DNA from: Candidatus Avipropionibacterium avicola
Lineage (GTDB): Bacteria > Actinomycetota > Actinomycetes > Propionibacteriales > Propionibacteriaceae
DNA length: 9,936 nucleotides
Assembly: GCA_018715445.1 (NCBI GenBank)
Contig: DVLP01000415.1
Location: 1 to 9,936 of the forward strand
Direction: 5' to 3'
Below the pieces are notes generated by a model. That model made no database searches. It worked only from the letters and a program-made list of their open reading frames with translations, and had not been told where the DNA came from. A program made the position numbers and the translations under genes. This document shows, one piece after another, positions 1 to 6,198 of this stretch; the stretch's first letter is position 1, and every line of letters starts with the position of its first letter.

Positions 1-2
1 AC

Positions 3-1754
3 GATCGCGACAACCGCCGTTCCTTCAACAGGGACGACCGTGGCGGCCGGGACCGCTTCGACCGCCAGGACCGCGCCGACCGTGGCCCCCGCTCCTACGA
101 CCGCAATGACCGCGACGATCGCTCGTTCAACCGGGATGACCGCAAGCCGTCGTACAACCGCGATGACCGCAAGTCGTCGTACAACCGTGATGATCGCCAG
201 CGTTCCTCCAGCCGCGACGATCGTCAGTCCTCGTTCAACCGCGATGACCGCAAGCCGTCGTACGACCGTGATGATCGCTTGCGTTCGTACGGTCGCAGCG
301 ACCGTCCGCAGCGTTCCTTCGGCCGCGACGACCGCCGCTCCCACGACCGTGACGACCGGGCGGAGACCAAGCCGTACCGTCACGAGCCGGAGGTCCATGA
401 GCGACTGGAGGCCCGTACGGTGGCCCCCGACGAGGTCGCCGGGATGGGCTTCACCGACCTCGGGGTCGACCAGCGACTGTCTGCGGTGCTGGCCGACATG
501 GGAGCCGTCGAGCCCTTCCCGATCCAGGCCGCGACGATCCCCGATGCACTGGCCGGACGGGACGTGCTGGGCCGGGGTCGCACCGGATCGGGCAAGACCA
601 TCGCCTTCGGCGCACCGCTGGTGCAGGTCCTCGGGCAGACGCGCAAGCGCAGCCAGGGCCGCTCACCGCGGGCACTGATCCTGGCGCCGACCCGTGAGCT
701 GGCCCAGCAGATCGACCGTACGGTCCAGCCGCTGGCCAAGGCCTTCGGGCAGTTCACCGTGCAGGTGATCGGCGGCGTGCGGCAGGACCGTCAAGTCTCC
801 AAGCTGCGTCGTGGCGCCGACATCGTGGTGGGGACCCCGGGCCGGGTCGAGGACCTGGTCGAGCAGGGGTTCCTCGACCTCTCCCAGGTCAGCGTCACCG
901 TGCTCGACGAGGCCGACCTGATGTGTGAGTTCGGCTTCCTCGAGCCGGTCCAGCGGATCCTGCGGCTCTGCGCCGACCAGGGCCAGCGGCTGTTGTTCTC
1001 CGCCACCCTGGACAAGCAGGTCGAAGCGCTGGTCAAGGAGTTCCTGACCGATCCGGCCACCAGCCAGGTCGCCGACGAGGACCAGTCCGACGGCACCATC
1101 GACCACCGCACCATCGTGATCACCCCGCAGCAGCGCTCCGAGGTGCTGCTCGACCTGCTCGCCTCCACCCCGCGCGCCTTGGTCTTCACCAAGACCCGGA
1201 TCGGTGCCGAGGTGCTGGCCGAGGACCTCGGCGCGGCCGGAGTCAAGGCAGCGGCCCTGCACGGCAACCTCACCCAGGGCGCCCGCAACCGGAACCTGGC
1301 CAAATTGGCCTCCGGTCAGGCGGCCGTGCTCGTGGCCACCGACGTGGCGGCCCGAGGGATCCACCTCGATGACGTCGAGATCGTCGTGCAGGCCGATCTG
1401 CCCAACGACCACAAGACCTACATGCACCGTGCCGGTCGGACCGGTCGCGCGGGGCGTGACGGTGTGGTCGTCACGCTGGTCCCGCGCAACCGGCGCCGCA
1501 CGATGGCCAAGATCCTCGACCAGGCGTCGATCGTGGCGTCCGAGAGTGTCCCGGAGGGCTCACCAGAGCTGAGCGACGCCGATGATGAGCAGCGCTCCAA
1601 GCGCCACTCCAAGCCACGGCACCTGCGCGGACCCGGTGGGCCGAAGCGGCACAGCGGTGGTCCCCGTCGGTACGAGCACGGTCCGAAGCGCCAGGACCGG
1701 GATCGCGGCGAGCGTCGGGGCGAGCGCAAGGCCCCACAGCCAACCGCCGACTGA
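3..1754 (+). CDS. DEAD-box ATP-dependent RNA helicase, 5' end cut off by the window
   Basis: This is an ATP-dependent RNA helicase of the DEAD-box superfamily 2, expected to remodel structured RNA or assist ribosome and mRNA metabolism in the cytoplasm. The frame is open from base 3 with no stop and no convincing start, so the gene begins outside the window; the TTG at 279 lies inside a repeat and is not a credible start. About 583 residues are visible. Roughly the first 120 are low-complexity Arg/Asp/Ser repeats. The core follows with every motif present: Q-motif region (FTDLG...PFPIQ), Walker A GRTGSGKT (about 575-598), PTRELAQQ, TPGR, DEAD (about 905-916), SAT, LVFTKTR, ATDVAARGIH and HRAGRTGRAG. 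The tail is basic (KRQDRDRGERRGER), as is common in these helicases, but its last 65 codons including the stop (1560-1754) lie antisense over the end of the convergent hydrolase gene. Family assignment is firm; the specific ortholog (RhlE-, DeaD- or CsdA-like) is not resolved. Confidence 0.95.
   Translation, partial: DRDNRRSFNRDDRGGRDRFDRQDRADRGPRSYDRNDRDDRSFNRDDRKPSYNRDDRKSSYNRDDRQRSSSRDDRQSSFNRDDRKPSYDRDDRLRSYGRSDRPQRSFGRDDRRSHDRDDRAETKPYRHEPEVHERLEARTVAPDEVAGMGFTDLGVDQRLSAVLADMGAVEPFPIQAATIPDALAGRDVLGRGRTGSGKTIAFGAPLVQVLGQTRKRSQGRSPRALILAPTRELAQQIDRTVQPLAKAFGQFTVQVIGGVRQDRQVSKLRRGADIVVGTPGRVEDLVEQGFLDLSQVSVTVLDEADLMCEFGFLEPVQRILRLCADQGQRLLFSATLDKQVEALVKEFLTDPATSQVADEDQSDGTIDHRTIVITPQQRSEVLLDLLASTPRALVFTKTRIGAEVLAEDLGAAGVKAAALHGNLTQGARNRNLAKLASGQAAVLVATDVAARGIHLDDVEIVVQADLPNDHKTYMHRAGRTGRAGRDGVVVTLVPRNRRRTMAKILDQASIVASESVPEGSPELSDADDEQRSKRHSKPRHLRGPGGPKRHSGGPRRYEHGPKRQDRDRGERRGERKAPQPTAD
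132..293 (+). repeat. 27-bp coding minisatellite, six units, in helicase N-terminus
   Basis: Six consecutive 27-bp units start at 132, 159, 186, 213, 240 and 267. They encode a nine-residue repeat of the form R-D-D-R-x-x-S-[YFS]-[NDGS], for example RDDRKPSYN. More degenerate RDDR-type units flank it from about base 3 to 362. The unit length is a multiple of three, so gain or loss of a unit keeps the frame. The charged, disordered composition resembles the RNA-binding extensions of other bacterial DEAD-box proteins. Confidence 0.85.
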
Positions 1755-3128
1755 GTGCCACGGGCCGCTGTTCCACAGCAGCATCAGCCCGGCGACCGAG
1801 ATCAGCAGCATCGCGATCGAGGACAGGGCTGACCGTGCGCGCAGCGCCCACCACAGCGCCATGACGGAGAAGGTCACGGCGATGGCGGCGATCGCCCAGA
1901 GCATCAGTGTCACGGTGATCGTCTGACCCACGACGGGGCTGTCGTAGAGCAGTCCCATCGCGATGGAGTCGACGTCGGTCGCGGCATTGCCGAGCACCAC
2001 GACGGCGCGCTCCTGCTCGACATCGATCGCCAGCATCGCGCGGTGTCCGCCCGTCATGCCGTTGTGCCACACCATGGTCGACGGTTCATCACCGGTGGGC
2101 AGCACCGTGGTGAACCAGGCCCAACCGATCTGGGTCCGGTCGTCGAACGGTGCGGTCGCCGTGCGGGCCTCGCCGCCCGGGGCGGTGCCGTCCAGTTGCG
2201 CCTGGGCCCAGATCGCCATGTCAGTGATCGTGGTCAGGGTGAGGACGCCGGCGGGGGCGTAACCGTCGCCGGGCCACCGCGGCGCCGGGGTGCCGTTGAA
2301 GGTGAATCCGCGCACGGCGTCATCGGGGATGGGCCGGGTCTCGTCCGGGATCCAGGTGTTGGTCATCCCCAGCGGTTCGGTGATCCGCTCGGCCAGCAGG
2401 GTGCGGTAGTCGGTGCCGGCCGTCTCGGCCAGGGCCGTGCCCAGCAAGGAGATCCCGAAGTTCGAGTACGTCGGCGGCTGGTCAGGATTCAGGGTCGCCT
2501 CGGCGGCGTCGGCGATCAACTGCTCGGTCGAGCGGTCGGCGTACGGGTTCCCGCCGGTCAGGCCCGAGGTCGAGTTGGCGGCCGAGGCACCCAGTGGGGG
2601 CAGCCCGGAGCTGTGCTGGGCCAACGACGCAAGGGTGACCGAGCCGGCCTCGGTCCCGGTCAGGGCGGGCAGGTGCTGCTCGAGGGCGTCGTCCGGTGAC
2701 ACCTCGCCGCGCTCGATCGCATCGGCGAACAGGGCCGCCACGAAGGTCTTCGCCACCGAACCGGTCTCGAAGACCGCGTCGGCGCCGGGCGGTGGTCCGT
2801 CGCGGCCAGGCCCGGAGTTGCCCAGACCCGCCCAGGTCACCTGGTCTGCCGTCACCTCGGCCACGGTCAGGGCGCGGAACCCACCGGTGCCGTCGACGAG
2901 GTCACGGGTACGGCCGGCGAGCTCCTCGTCACCGGCGGTCTGTGGCCCCACCACCTGGTGCTGGGGTCCGACGAACACCCCGATCAGGATCGCGACCAGG
3001 GCGGCCGCCACGATCGGGACGAGGAAGCGAGGGCTCCGGATCCGGGCGGGCGTGGGAGTCCCGGGTTCGTCGGGAGTACGAGTCCCGGGTTCGTCGGGAG
3101 TGCGAGTGGACGTGCGGGTGTCAGCCAT
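1560..3128 (-). CDS. Membrane-anchored serine hydrolase, beta-lactamase / S12 peptidase family (copy 1)
   Basis: A 522-residue protein with a beta-lactamase-fold serine hydrolase domain, expected to act outside the membrane as a peptidase, D-aminopeptidase, esterase or similar enzyme; the substrate cannot be read from sequence. The N-terminus has a Pro/Thr repeat (RTPDEPGT twice) and one hydrophobic segment (about 35-53) without a lipobox cysteine. Catalytic motifs are intact: S124-V-A-K127, Y221-S-N223 and H355-N-G357. The C-terminus has about four membrane segments (402-428, 436-452, 461-482, 503-520), and the protein ends at the last one (AQLW). The ATG at 3128 is preceded by GGAGG with a 6-base spacer. 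The gene lies 21 bp behind the ArsR-like regulator with no promoter evident between them, so they are probably co-transcribed. Its last 195 bp overlap the helicase gene antisense. It is a clear paralog of the hydrolase at 3749-5263. N-terminal anchor, hydrolase domain and C-terminal membrane bundle together resemble ClbP-type peptidases, an analogy from architecture only. Confidence 0.9.
   Translation of the reverse strand: MADTRTSTRTPDEPGTRTPDEPGTPTPARIRSPRFLVPIVAAALVAILIGVFVGPQHQVVGPQTAGDEELAGRTRDLVDGTGGFRALTVAEVTADQVTWAGLGNSGPGRDGPPPGADAVFETGSVAKTFVAALFADAIERGEVSPDDALEQHLPALTGTEAGSVTLASLAQHSSGLPPLGASAANSTSGLTGGNPYADRSTEQLIADAAEATLNPDQPPTYSNFGISLLGTALAETAGTDYRTLLAERITEPLGMTNTWIPDETRPIPDDAVRGFTFNGTPAPRWPGDGYAPAGVLTLTTITDMAIWAQAQLDGTAPGGEARTATAPFDDRTQIGWAWFTTVLPTGDEPSTMVWHNGMTGGHRAMLAIDVEQERAVVVLGNAATDVDSIAMGLLYDSPVVGQTITVTLMLWAIAAIAVTFSVMALWWALRARSALSSIAMLLISVAGLMLLWNSGPWHSVGGWLWGLALAPTLAAIPVLALRTVLVPTGTTAVPLRPTGSAQVPWLGVALGALLIIGVAQLW
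3056..3103 (-). repeat. 24-bp tandem repeat, two copies, at hydrolase copy 1 N-terminus
   Basis: Two adjacent 24-bp units (3056-3079 and 3080-3103) differ at one base. They encode RTPDEPGT twice on the minus strand, just ahead of the hydrophobic anchor. The repeat is absent from the paralog, whose N-terminus is much shorter, so it is probably a recent in-frame expansion in a cytoplasmic tail. Confidence 0.85.
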
Positions 3129-3149
3129 CAGGATCCTCCGAATTGGGGG

Positions 3150-3653
3150 TCAGTGGGTGGCGGCGAGCATGATCGTGAGCAGGGGCACCACGCGGGTGGC
3201 GGGGACCTCGTAGTGGCCGCGCCGAGGTGAGGTGAGCCACCCGGCTGCGACGAGTTGTCGCAGGTGGTGGTGGAGCTGACCGGTGGTGCCCAGGCCTTCC
3301 TGCTGCTGGAGCTCGGCGGTGGTCCGCACGCCGCAATGGACCAGTTGGACCAGGCGCAGGCGGACGGGGTGGGCCAGCGCATCCATCGTCGCGGCCAGCT
3401 CCGACCAGTCACGCTCGGCCAGCTCGGCCGCACCCTGGCCGTACTGCCAGTGCACCGGGCCTGCATCGGGCACCTCCAGCCGGCCGGCGAAGGTGACCAC
3501 CTCCAGGTCCTGGCGCTCCAGCTCGTTGACAATCCAGAACTGGTCGTCACCAGGATCGCTGGACGGCTCGGCAACGCGACGCGTGCTGAGCTCGGCGATC
3601 GCCTCCTCGAGGGCGGCGAGACGTTCGTCGACGGTGGGTTCGTGCTCGGTCAT
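3150..3653 (-). CDS. ArsR-like winged helix-turn-helix transcriptional regulator
   Basis: A 167-residue predicted DNA-binding repressor of the ArsR-like winged-helix type. Residues 8-23 are a short amphipathic helix (DERLAALEEAIAEL), possibly for dimerisation. Residues 38-85 form a module with Trp-rich patches (FWIVNELE, VHWQY). The winged HTH spans about 88-150: ALAHPVRLRLVQLV, then TTAELQQ, then a recognition helix around TTGQLHHHLRQLVAAGWL, and a wing ending RRGHYEVP. There are no clustered Cys/His metal sites typical of ArsR metal sensors, so the inducer is unknown. The ATG at 3653 is preceded by no Shine-Dalgarno but by TGC-TAGTTT ending 6 bases upstream, as in a leaderless transcript. 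A 22-bp palindrome at 3674-3695 sits immediately upstream and recurs before the paralogous hydrolase at 5263, pointing to autoregulation plus control of both hydrolases. The stop lies 21 bp before hydrolase copy 1. Family is well supported; repressor role and targets are inferred. Confidence 0.88.
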   Translation of the reverse strand: MTEHEPTVDERLAALEEAIAELSTRRVAEPSSDPGDDQFWIVNELERQDLEVVTFAGRLEVPDAGPVHWQYGQGAAELAERDWSELAATMDALAHPVRLRLVQLVHCGVRTTAELQQQEGLGTTGQLHHHLRQLVAAGWLTSPRRGHYEVPATRVVPLLTIMLAATH

Positions 3654-3659
3654 GGCCTC

Positions 3660-3668
3660 AAACTAGCA
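3660..3668 (-). promoter_or_regulatory. Extended -10 promoter P1, probably leaderless, for regulator-hydrolase operon
   Basis: On the minus strand TGC-TAGTTT (3668 to 3660) matches an extended -10 element (TGN-TANNNT). Exactly 6 bases (GAGGCC) separate it from the ATG at 3653, so transcription would start at or next to the start codon. No ribosome-binding site is present. No good -35 is visible; the operator-like palindrome occupies that region. Confidence 0.55.
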
Positions 3669-3673
3669 TCGGG

Positions 3674-3695
3674 TACGCAAGCACGTACTTACGTA
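3674..3695 (-). promoter_or_regulatory. Operator-like 22-bp palindrome O1
   Basis: Read on the minus strand the site is TACGTAA-N8-TTGCGTA, an imperfect inverted repeat with one mismatch between arms, and a smaller perfect palindrome ACGTA-AG-TACGT nested in it. It lies 8 bases upstream of the -10 of P1, over the expected -35 region, a good position for repression. It matches O2 (5286-5307) at 19 of 22 bases by eye, including the first 13 bases. The binding protein is presumed to be the ArsR-like regulator whose gene starts next to it. Confidence 0.65.
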
Positions 3696-3716
3696 TGTCA
3701 CGCTGAGGATGTGACA
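3696..3716. promoter_or_regulatory. Perfect 6-bp inverted repeat TGTCAC-N9-GTGACA abutting O1
   Basis: A 21-bp dyad lies directly against O1, on its far side from the regulator start and 32 bp beyond the stop of hydrolase copy 2. It could bind a second regulator upstream of P1 or form a weak hairpin behind hydrolase copy 2. It has no equivalent near O2, and there is no T-rich run after it, so neither role is established. Confidence 0.3.
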
Positions 3717-3748
3717 AATGTGAGGGATGGTTGGTGGTCCTGGAGGGA

Positions 3749-5263
3749 TCACCAGAGTTGCGTGACTCCGATGATGAGCAGCACGCCGAGTGCGACACCG
3801 AGCCACGGCACCTGCGCGGATCCGGTGGGCCGAAATGGCACAGCGGTGGTCCCCTTCGGTGCGAGCGCGGTACGAAGCGCCAGGACCGGGATCGCGGCGA
3901 GCGCAGGGGCGAAGGCCAGGCCCCAGAGCCACCCACCCACGGCGTTCCACGGGCCGCTGTGCCACAGGTAGGCCAGTCCAGCGGCGGAGATCAGCAGTAG
4001 GGCCACCACCGACAACACTGACCGACCACGGAACGCCCGCCACAGGGTGACCCCGGAGAGGGCGGCTGCCAGGGCGGCGAGGAGCCAGCCGATGACGGTG
4101 ACCATCATCGGTTGGCCCAGGACCGGGCCGTCGTGGAGCACGGCGGTCGCGAAGGTGTCGACCGGGGTGTTGGTGTTGCCCAGGACGACCACCGCACGAT
4201 CGGTGTCCGGGTCGATCCCGAGCATCGCCGTGTGTCCGGCGGAGCTGCCGTTGTGCCACACCAGGGTCGCCTCACCGTCCGTGGTCTGGATCTCGGTGGT
4301 GAGCCATGCCCAGCCGATCCGGCTGCCCTGCATCTCGGCGGTGGGCTCCAGCGGAGCGTCCCCACCGGGGGCGGTGCCGTTGAGCTGGGCCTGGGCCCAG
4401 AGGGCCATGTCATGGATGGTGGTGGCCATCGAGGTGCCGGACGGCTGGTAACCCTCGCCGTACCAACGAGGCGCCGGGGTGCCATTGAACACGAACGGAT
4501 CGGTGGCACCGTCGGGCAGGTCGTCAGCACTGAGCATCGGTGTGGTGTCGGACATCCCGAGCGGCCCGGTGATGCGTTCGGCCAGCAGCGCTGACCAGCT
4601 GGCGTGTCCACTGGTCCGGGCCAGTGCGGTGCCCAGCAGCGAGATCGCGAAGTTGGAGTAGGTGGGTGGCTGCTCAGGATTGACGGAGGCCTGGGTCGCG
4701 TCGGCGATCAGCTGCTCGGTCGTGGTGGTCTCGTACGGGTTCTCGAGCGTCAGCACGGCCACGGTGGCACGCTGCTGGGCGGTCGCGCCCAGAGGTGGCA
4801 GGCCGGAGCGGTGCTGGGCCAGGGAGGCCAGGGTGACCTCGCCGGCCGGTGTCCCCTCCAGCTCGGGCAGGTGCTGGGCCAACGGGTCGTCCGGTGACAC
4901 CTCGCCGCGCTCGATCGCATCGGCGAACAGCGCTGCGGTGAAGGTCTTGGCCACTGACCCGGTCTCGAAGACGGTGTCGGCCCCGGGGGCCGGTCCGGAG
5001 CGGCCGGCGGTGGAGTTGCCCAGGCCGGCCCAGGTGATGTCGTCCGGGGTCACCTCGGCGATCGCGACCGAGCGGAATCCGCCGACCCCGTCGGCGGCCG
5101 CCCGGACCTGGGCGGCGAGGTCGGCGTCACCGGCGGTTTCGGGGCCGACCACCTGGCGTTGGGGTGCCACGAAGACGCCGACCAGGAGGGCGGCAAGGCT
5201 GGCGGCCACCGTGGCGATGAGGAACCGGGTACGGCTGTGCTGGCGGGGGTTCTGCGCGGTCAT
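3749..5263 (-). CDS. Membrane-anchored serine hydrolase, beta-lactamase / S12 peptidase family (copy 2)
   Basis: A 504-residue paralog of the hydrolase at 1560-3128, with the same layout: one hydrophobic segment (about 14-33), an extracytoplasmic beta-lactamase-fold domain, and about four C-terminal membrane segments ending in TQLW. Catalytic motifs are intact: S103-V-A-K106, Y202-S-N204 and H337-N-G339. Long stretches agree with copy 1, for example around FETGSVAKTF, ALFADAIERGEVSPDD and the last membrane segment, while the loop after GLPPLGA and the N-terminal tail differ. A longer frame opens at a TTG at 5311, but those 16 extra codons run through the operator palindrome and promoter, so the ATG at 5263 is preferred. 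That ATG has no Shine-Dalgarno but has TGC-TACGTT ending 6 bases upstream. It is divergent from the uracil-DNA glycosylase gene. Both copies keeping all catalytic residues suggests both are functional, perhaps with different substrates. Confidence 0.9.
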   Translation of the reverse strand: MTAQNPRQHSRTRFLIATVAASLAALLVGVFVAPQRQVVGPETAGDADLAAQVRAAADGVGGFRSVAIAEVTPDDITWAGLGNSTAGRSGPAPGADTVFETGSVAKTFTAALFADAIERGEVSPDDPLAQHLPELEGTPAGEVTLASLAQHRSGLPPLGATAQQRATVAVLTLENPYETTTTEQLIADATQASVNPEQPPTYSNFAISLLGTALARTSGHASWSALLAERITGPLGMSDTTPMLSADDLPDGATDPFVFNGTPAPRWYGEGYQPSGTSMATTIHDMALWAQAQLNGTAPGGDAPLEPTAEMQGSRIGWAWLTTEIQTTDGEATLVWHNGSSAGHTAMLGIDPDTDRAVVVLGNTNTPVDTFATAVLHDGPVLGQPMMVTVIGWLLAALAAALSGVTLWRAFRGRSVLSVVALLLISAAGLAYLWHSGPWNAVGGWLWGLAFAPALAAIPVLALRTALAPKGTTAVPFRPTGSAQVPWLGVALGVLLIIGVTQLW

Positions 5264-5269
5264 GGATTC

Positions 5270-5278
5270 AACGTAGCA
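5270..5278 (-). promoter_or_regulatory. Extended -10 promoter P2, probably leaderless, for hydrolase copy 2
   Basis: On the minus strand TGC-TACGTT (5278 to 5270) is followed by exactly 6 bases (GAATCC) and the ATG at 5263. This is the same arrangement as P1, with TGCTA, TTGA and CCATG shared at the same positions. It supports 5263 as both transcription and translation start. The operator palindrome O2 begins 10 bases upstream. Confidence 0.55.
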
Positions 5279-5285
5279 CACAAAG

Positions 5286-5307
5286 TACGTAAGTACGTCT
5301 TTACGTA
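5286..5307 (+). promoter_or_regulatory. Operator-like 22-bp palindrome O2
   Basis: TACGTAA-N8-TTACGTA has perfect 7-bp arms. ACGT recurs at 5287, 5295 and 5303, an 8-bp period, so the site can also be read as three half-sites. The close match to O1 is on the opposite strand relative to the downstream gene, acceptable for a near-palindrome bound by a dimer. It lies upstream of P2 in the 88-bp divergent gap and could also affect the glycosylase promoter, whose -10 candidate is about 30 bp away. Confidence 0.65.
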
Positions 5308-5337
5308 GCAATGGTCAGTGGTGAGGAGGGTGAGGGA

Positions 5338-5343
5338 TAGGCT
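5338..5343 (+). promoter_or_regulatory. Candidate -10 (TAGGCT) for the uracil-DNA glycosylase gene
   Basis: TAGGCT fits TANNNT and ends 8 bases before the ATG at 5352. The only purine-rich Shine-Dalgarno-like stretch (GAGGAGGG) is about 20 bases or more from the ATG, too far to serve it. A leaderless transcript is therefore the simplest reading. No convincing -35 is visible. Confidence 0.4.
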
Positions 5344-5351
5344 GGTGCGTC

Positions 5352-6176
5352 ATGGATCCGCATCCGCTCACCGGGGTCGACTTCGCCTCACCGGTGCCGC
5401 CCGGATCCGGATGGCCCGGAGACCTCGCCGACGAGCGGACCCCGGTTGCCGCCGACCCCGACGCCGTACGGGCCCTGGCCGCTGATGCCGCTGACCTCAC
5501 CGAGCTCGCCGCCCGGACCAGCGTCTGTCGGGCCTGCCCCCGTCTGGTTCAGTGGCGTGAGGAGATTGCCGTCGAGGCGCGTCGCGCCTCCTTCGCCCAT
5601 CAGCCGTACTGGGGTCGACCGGTGCCGGCCTTCGGTGATCCGCAGGCCCGACATCTCATCGTCGGCCTGGCCCCGGCCGCCCACGGGGCGAACCGGACCG
5701 GGCGGATGTTCACCGGCGACCGTTCCGGTGAGTGGCTCTACGCCGCGCTGCACCGGGCCGGCTACGCCACCCGCGCCGAGGCCGAGGCAGCGGGGGACGG
5801 ACTCGAGCTGCACGACTGCCGGATCACCGCACCGGTGCACTGCGCGCCCCCGGCGAACAAGCCGACCACCCAGGAGCAGCACACCTGCGGCGCCTGGCTG
5901 GACCGCGAGCTCGAGTTGAGCGCGGACCGGATCGTCTCGGTGCTGGCCCTCGGCGGGATCGGGTGGCGTTCCTTCCTCGCGGCCGCGAATCGGATCGGCT
6001 GGCAGGTGCCACGGCCGCGGCCGGTCTTCGGGCACGGCGCCGTGGCCGAGATCGGTGTCGGTGCCGGACGTACGGTCCGTCTGGTCGGGTGCTACCACGT
6101 CAGCCAGCAGAACACCTTCACCGGCAGGCTCACCGTCGAGATGTTGGACGAGGCGATCGGCCTGCTGTCAGTCTGA
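5352..6176 (+). CDS. udgB: Uracil-DNA glycosylase, family 5 (UDGb type, 4Fe-4S)
   Basis: A 274-residue DNA repair enzyme that removes uracil and other deaminated bases from DNA, starting base excision repair. The diagnostic family 5 active-site motif is at residues 105-123 ([19 protein letters not shown]), and the second motif [13 protein letters not shown] is at 249-261. Iron-sulfur ligands are present as C59-x2-C62 near the N-terminus and C164 with C179 around the APPANKP loop; C156 and C247 are extra cysteines. Length is normal for the family. The start at 5352 is supported by a nearby TAGGCT -10 and no better upstream start. The gene is divergent from hydrolase copy 2, with 88 bp between start codons, and is followed by a GC-rich hairpin. 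Nothing links it functionally to the hydrolase module. High thermal stability is not implied; these enzymes are common in mesophilic actinobacteria. Confidence 0.93.
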   Translation: MDPHPLTGVDFASPVPPGSGWPGDLADERTPVAADPDAVRALAADAADLTELAARTSVCRACPRLVQWREEIAVEARRASFAHQPYWGRPVPAFGDPQARHLIVGLAPAAHGANRTGRMFTGDRSGEWLYAALHRAGYATRAEAEAAGDGLELHDCRITAPVHCAPPANKPTTQEQHTCGAWLDRELELSADRIVSVLALGGIGWRSFLAAANRIGWQVPRPRPVFGHGAVAEIGVGAGRTVRLVGCYHVSQQNTFTGRLTVEMLDEAIGLLSV

Positions 6177-6198
6177 CCCCTCGACGGGCTCGGGGGTC
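6175..6198 (+). terminator. GC-rich hairpin after the glycosylase gene, REP-like
   Basis: GACCCC (6175-6180) pairs with GGGGTC (6193-6198) around the core TCGACGGGCTC. The stem overlaps the TGA stop at 6174-6176. There is no T-tract, so it would be a non-canonical terminator at best. The CCCC-TCGACGGGCTC-GGGG form resembles REP-type intergenic palindromes known from other high-GC genomes; that likeness is from memory. Confidence 0.4.

Noticed and set aside
279..281. TTG as the helicase start
   Set aside because: It lies within the 27-bp repeat tract, the frame is open to the left edge, and no ribosome-binding site is near.
1..362. CRISPR array suggested by regularly spaced repeats at the left end
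   Set aside because: The repeats are contiguous 27-bp coding units in one open frame with no unique spacers.
663..1427. Minus-strand open frame of 254 codons opposite the helicase core
   Set aside because: Its translation is low-complexity Gly/Asp/His-rich and mirrors conserved helicase motifs; no start signal is evident.
3255..3971. Plus-strand open frame of 238 codons opposite the regulator and hydrolase copy 2 end
   Set aside because: It crosses the regulator gene, its promoter and the next gene's end; no domain is recognisable and the minus-strand genes have family matches.
3731..4000. Plus-strand frame (89 codons) with a helicase-tail-like sequence inside hydrolase copy 2
   Set aside because: It is the antisense of the conserved hydrolase membrane segments, with no helicase core or ribosome-binding site. 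It matters only as a comparison for the overprinted helicase tail.
5264..5311. Longer hydrolase copy 2 starting at TTG 5311
   Set aside because: The 16 added codons consist of the operator palindrome and the -10 element; the paralog has nothing similar.
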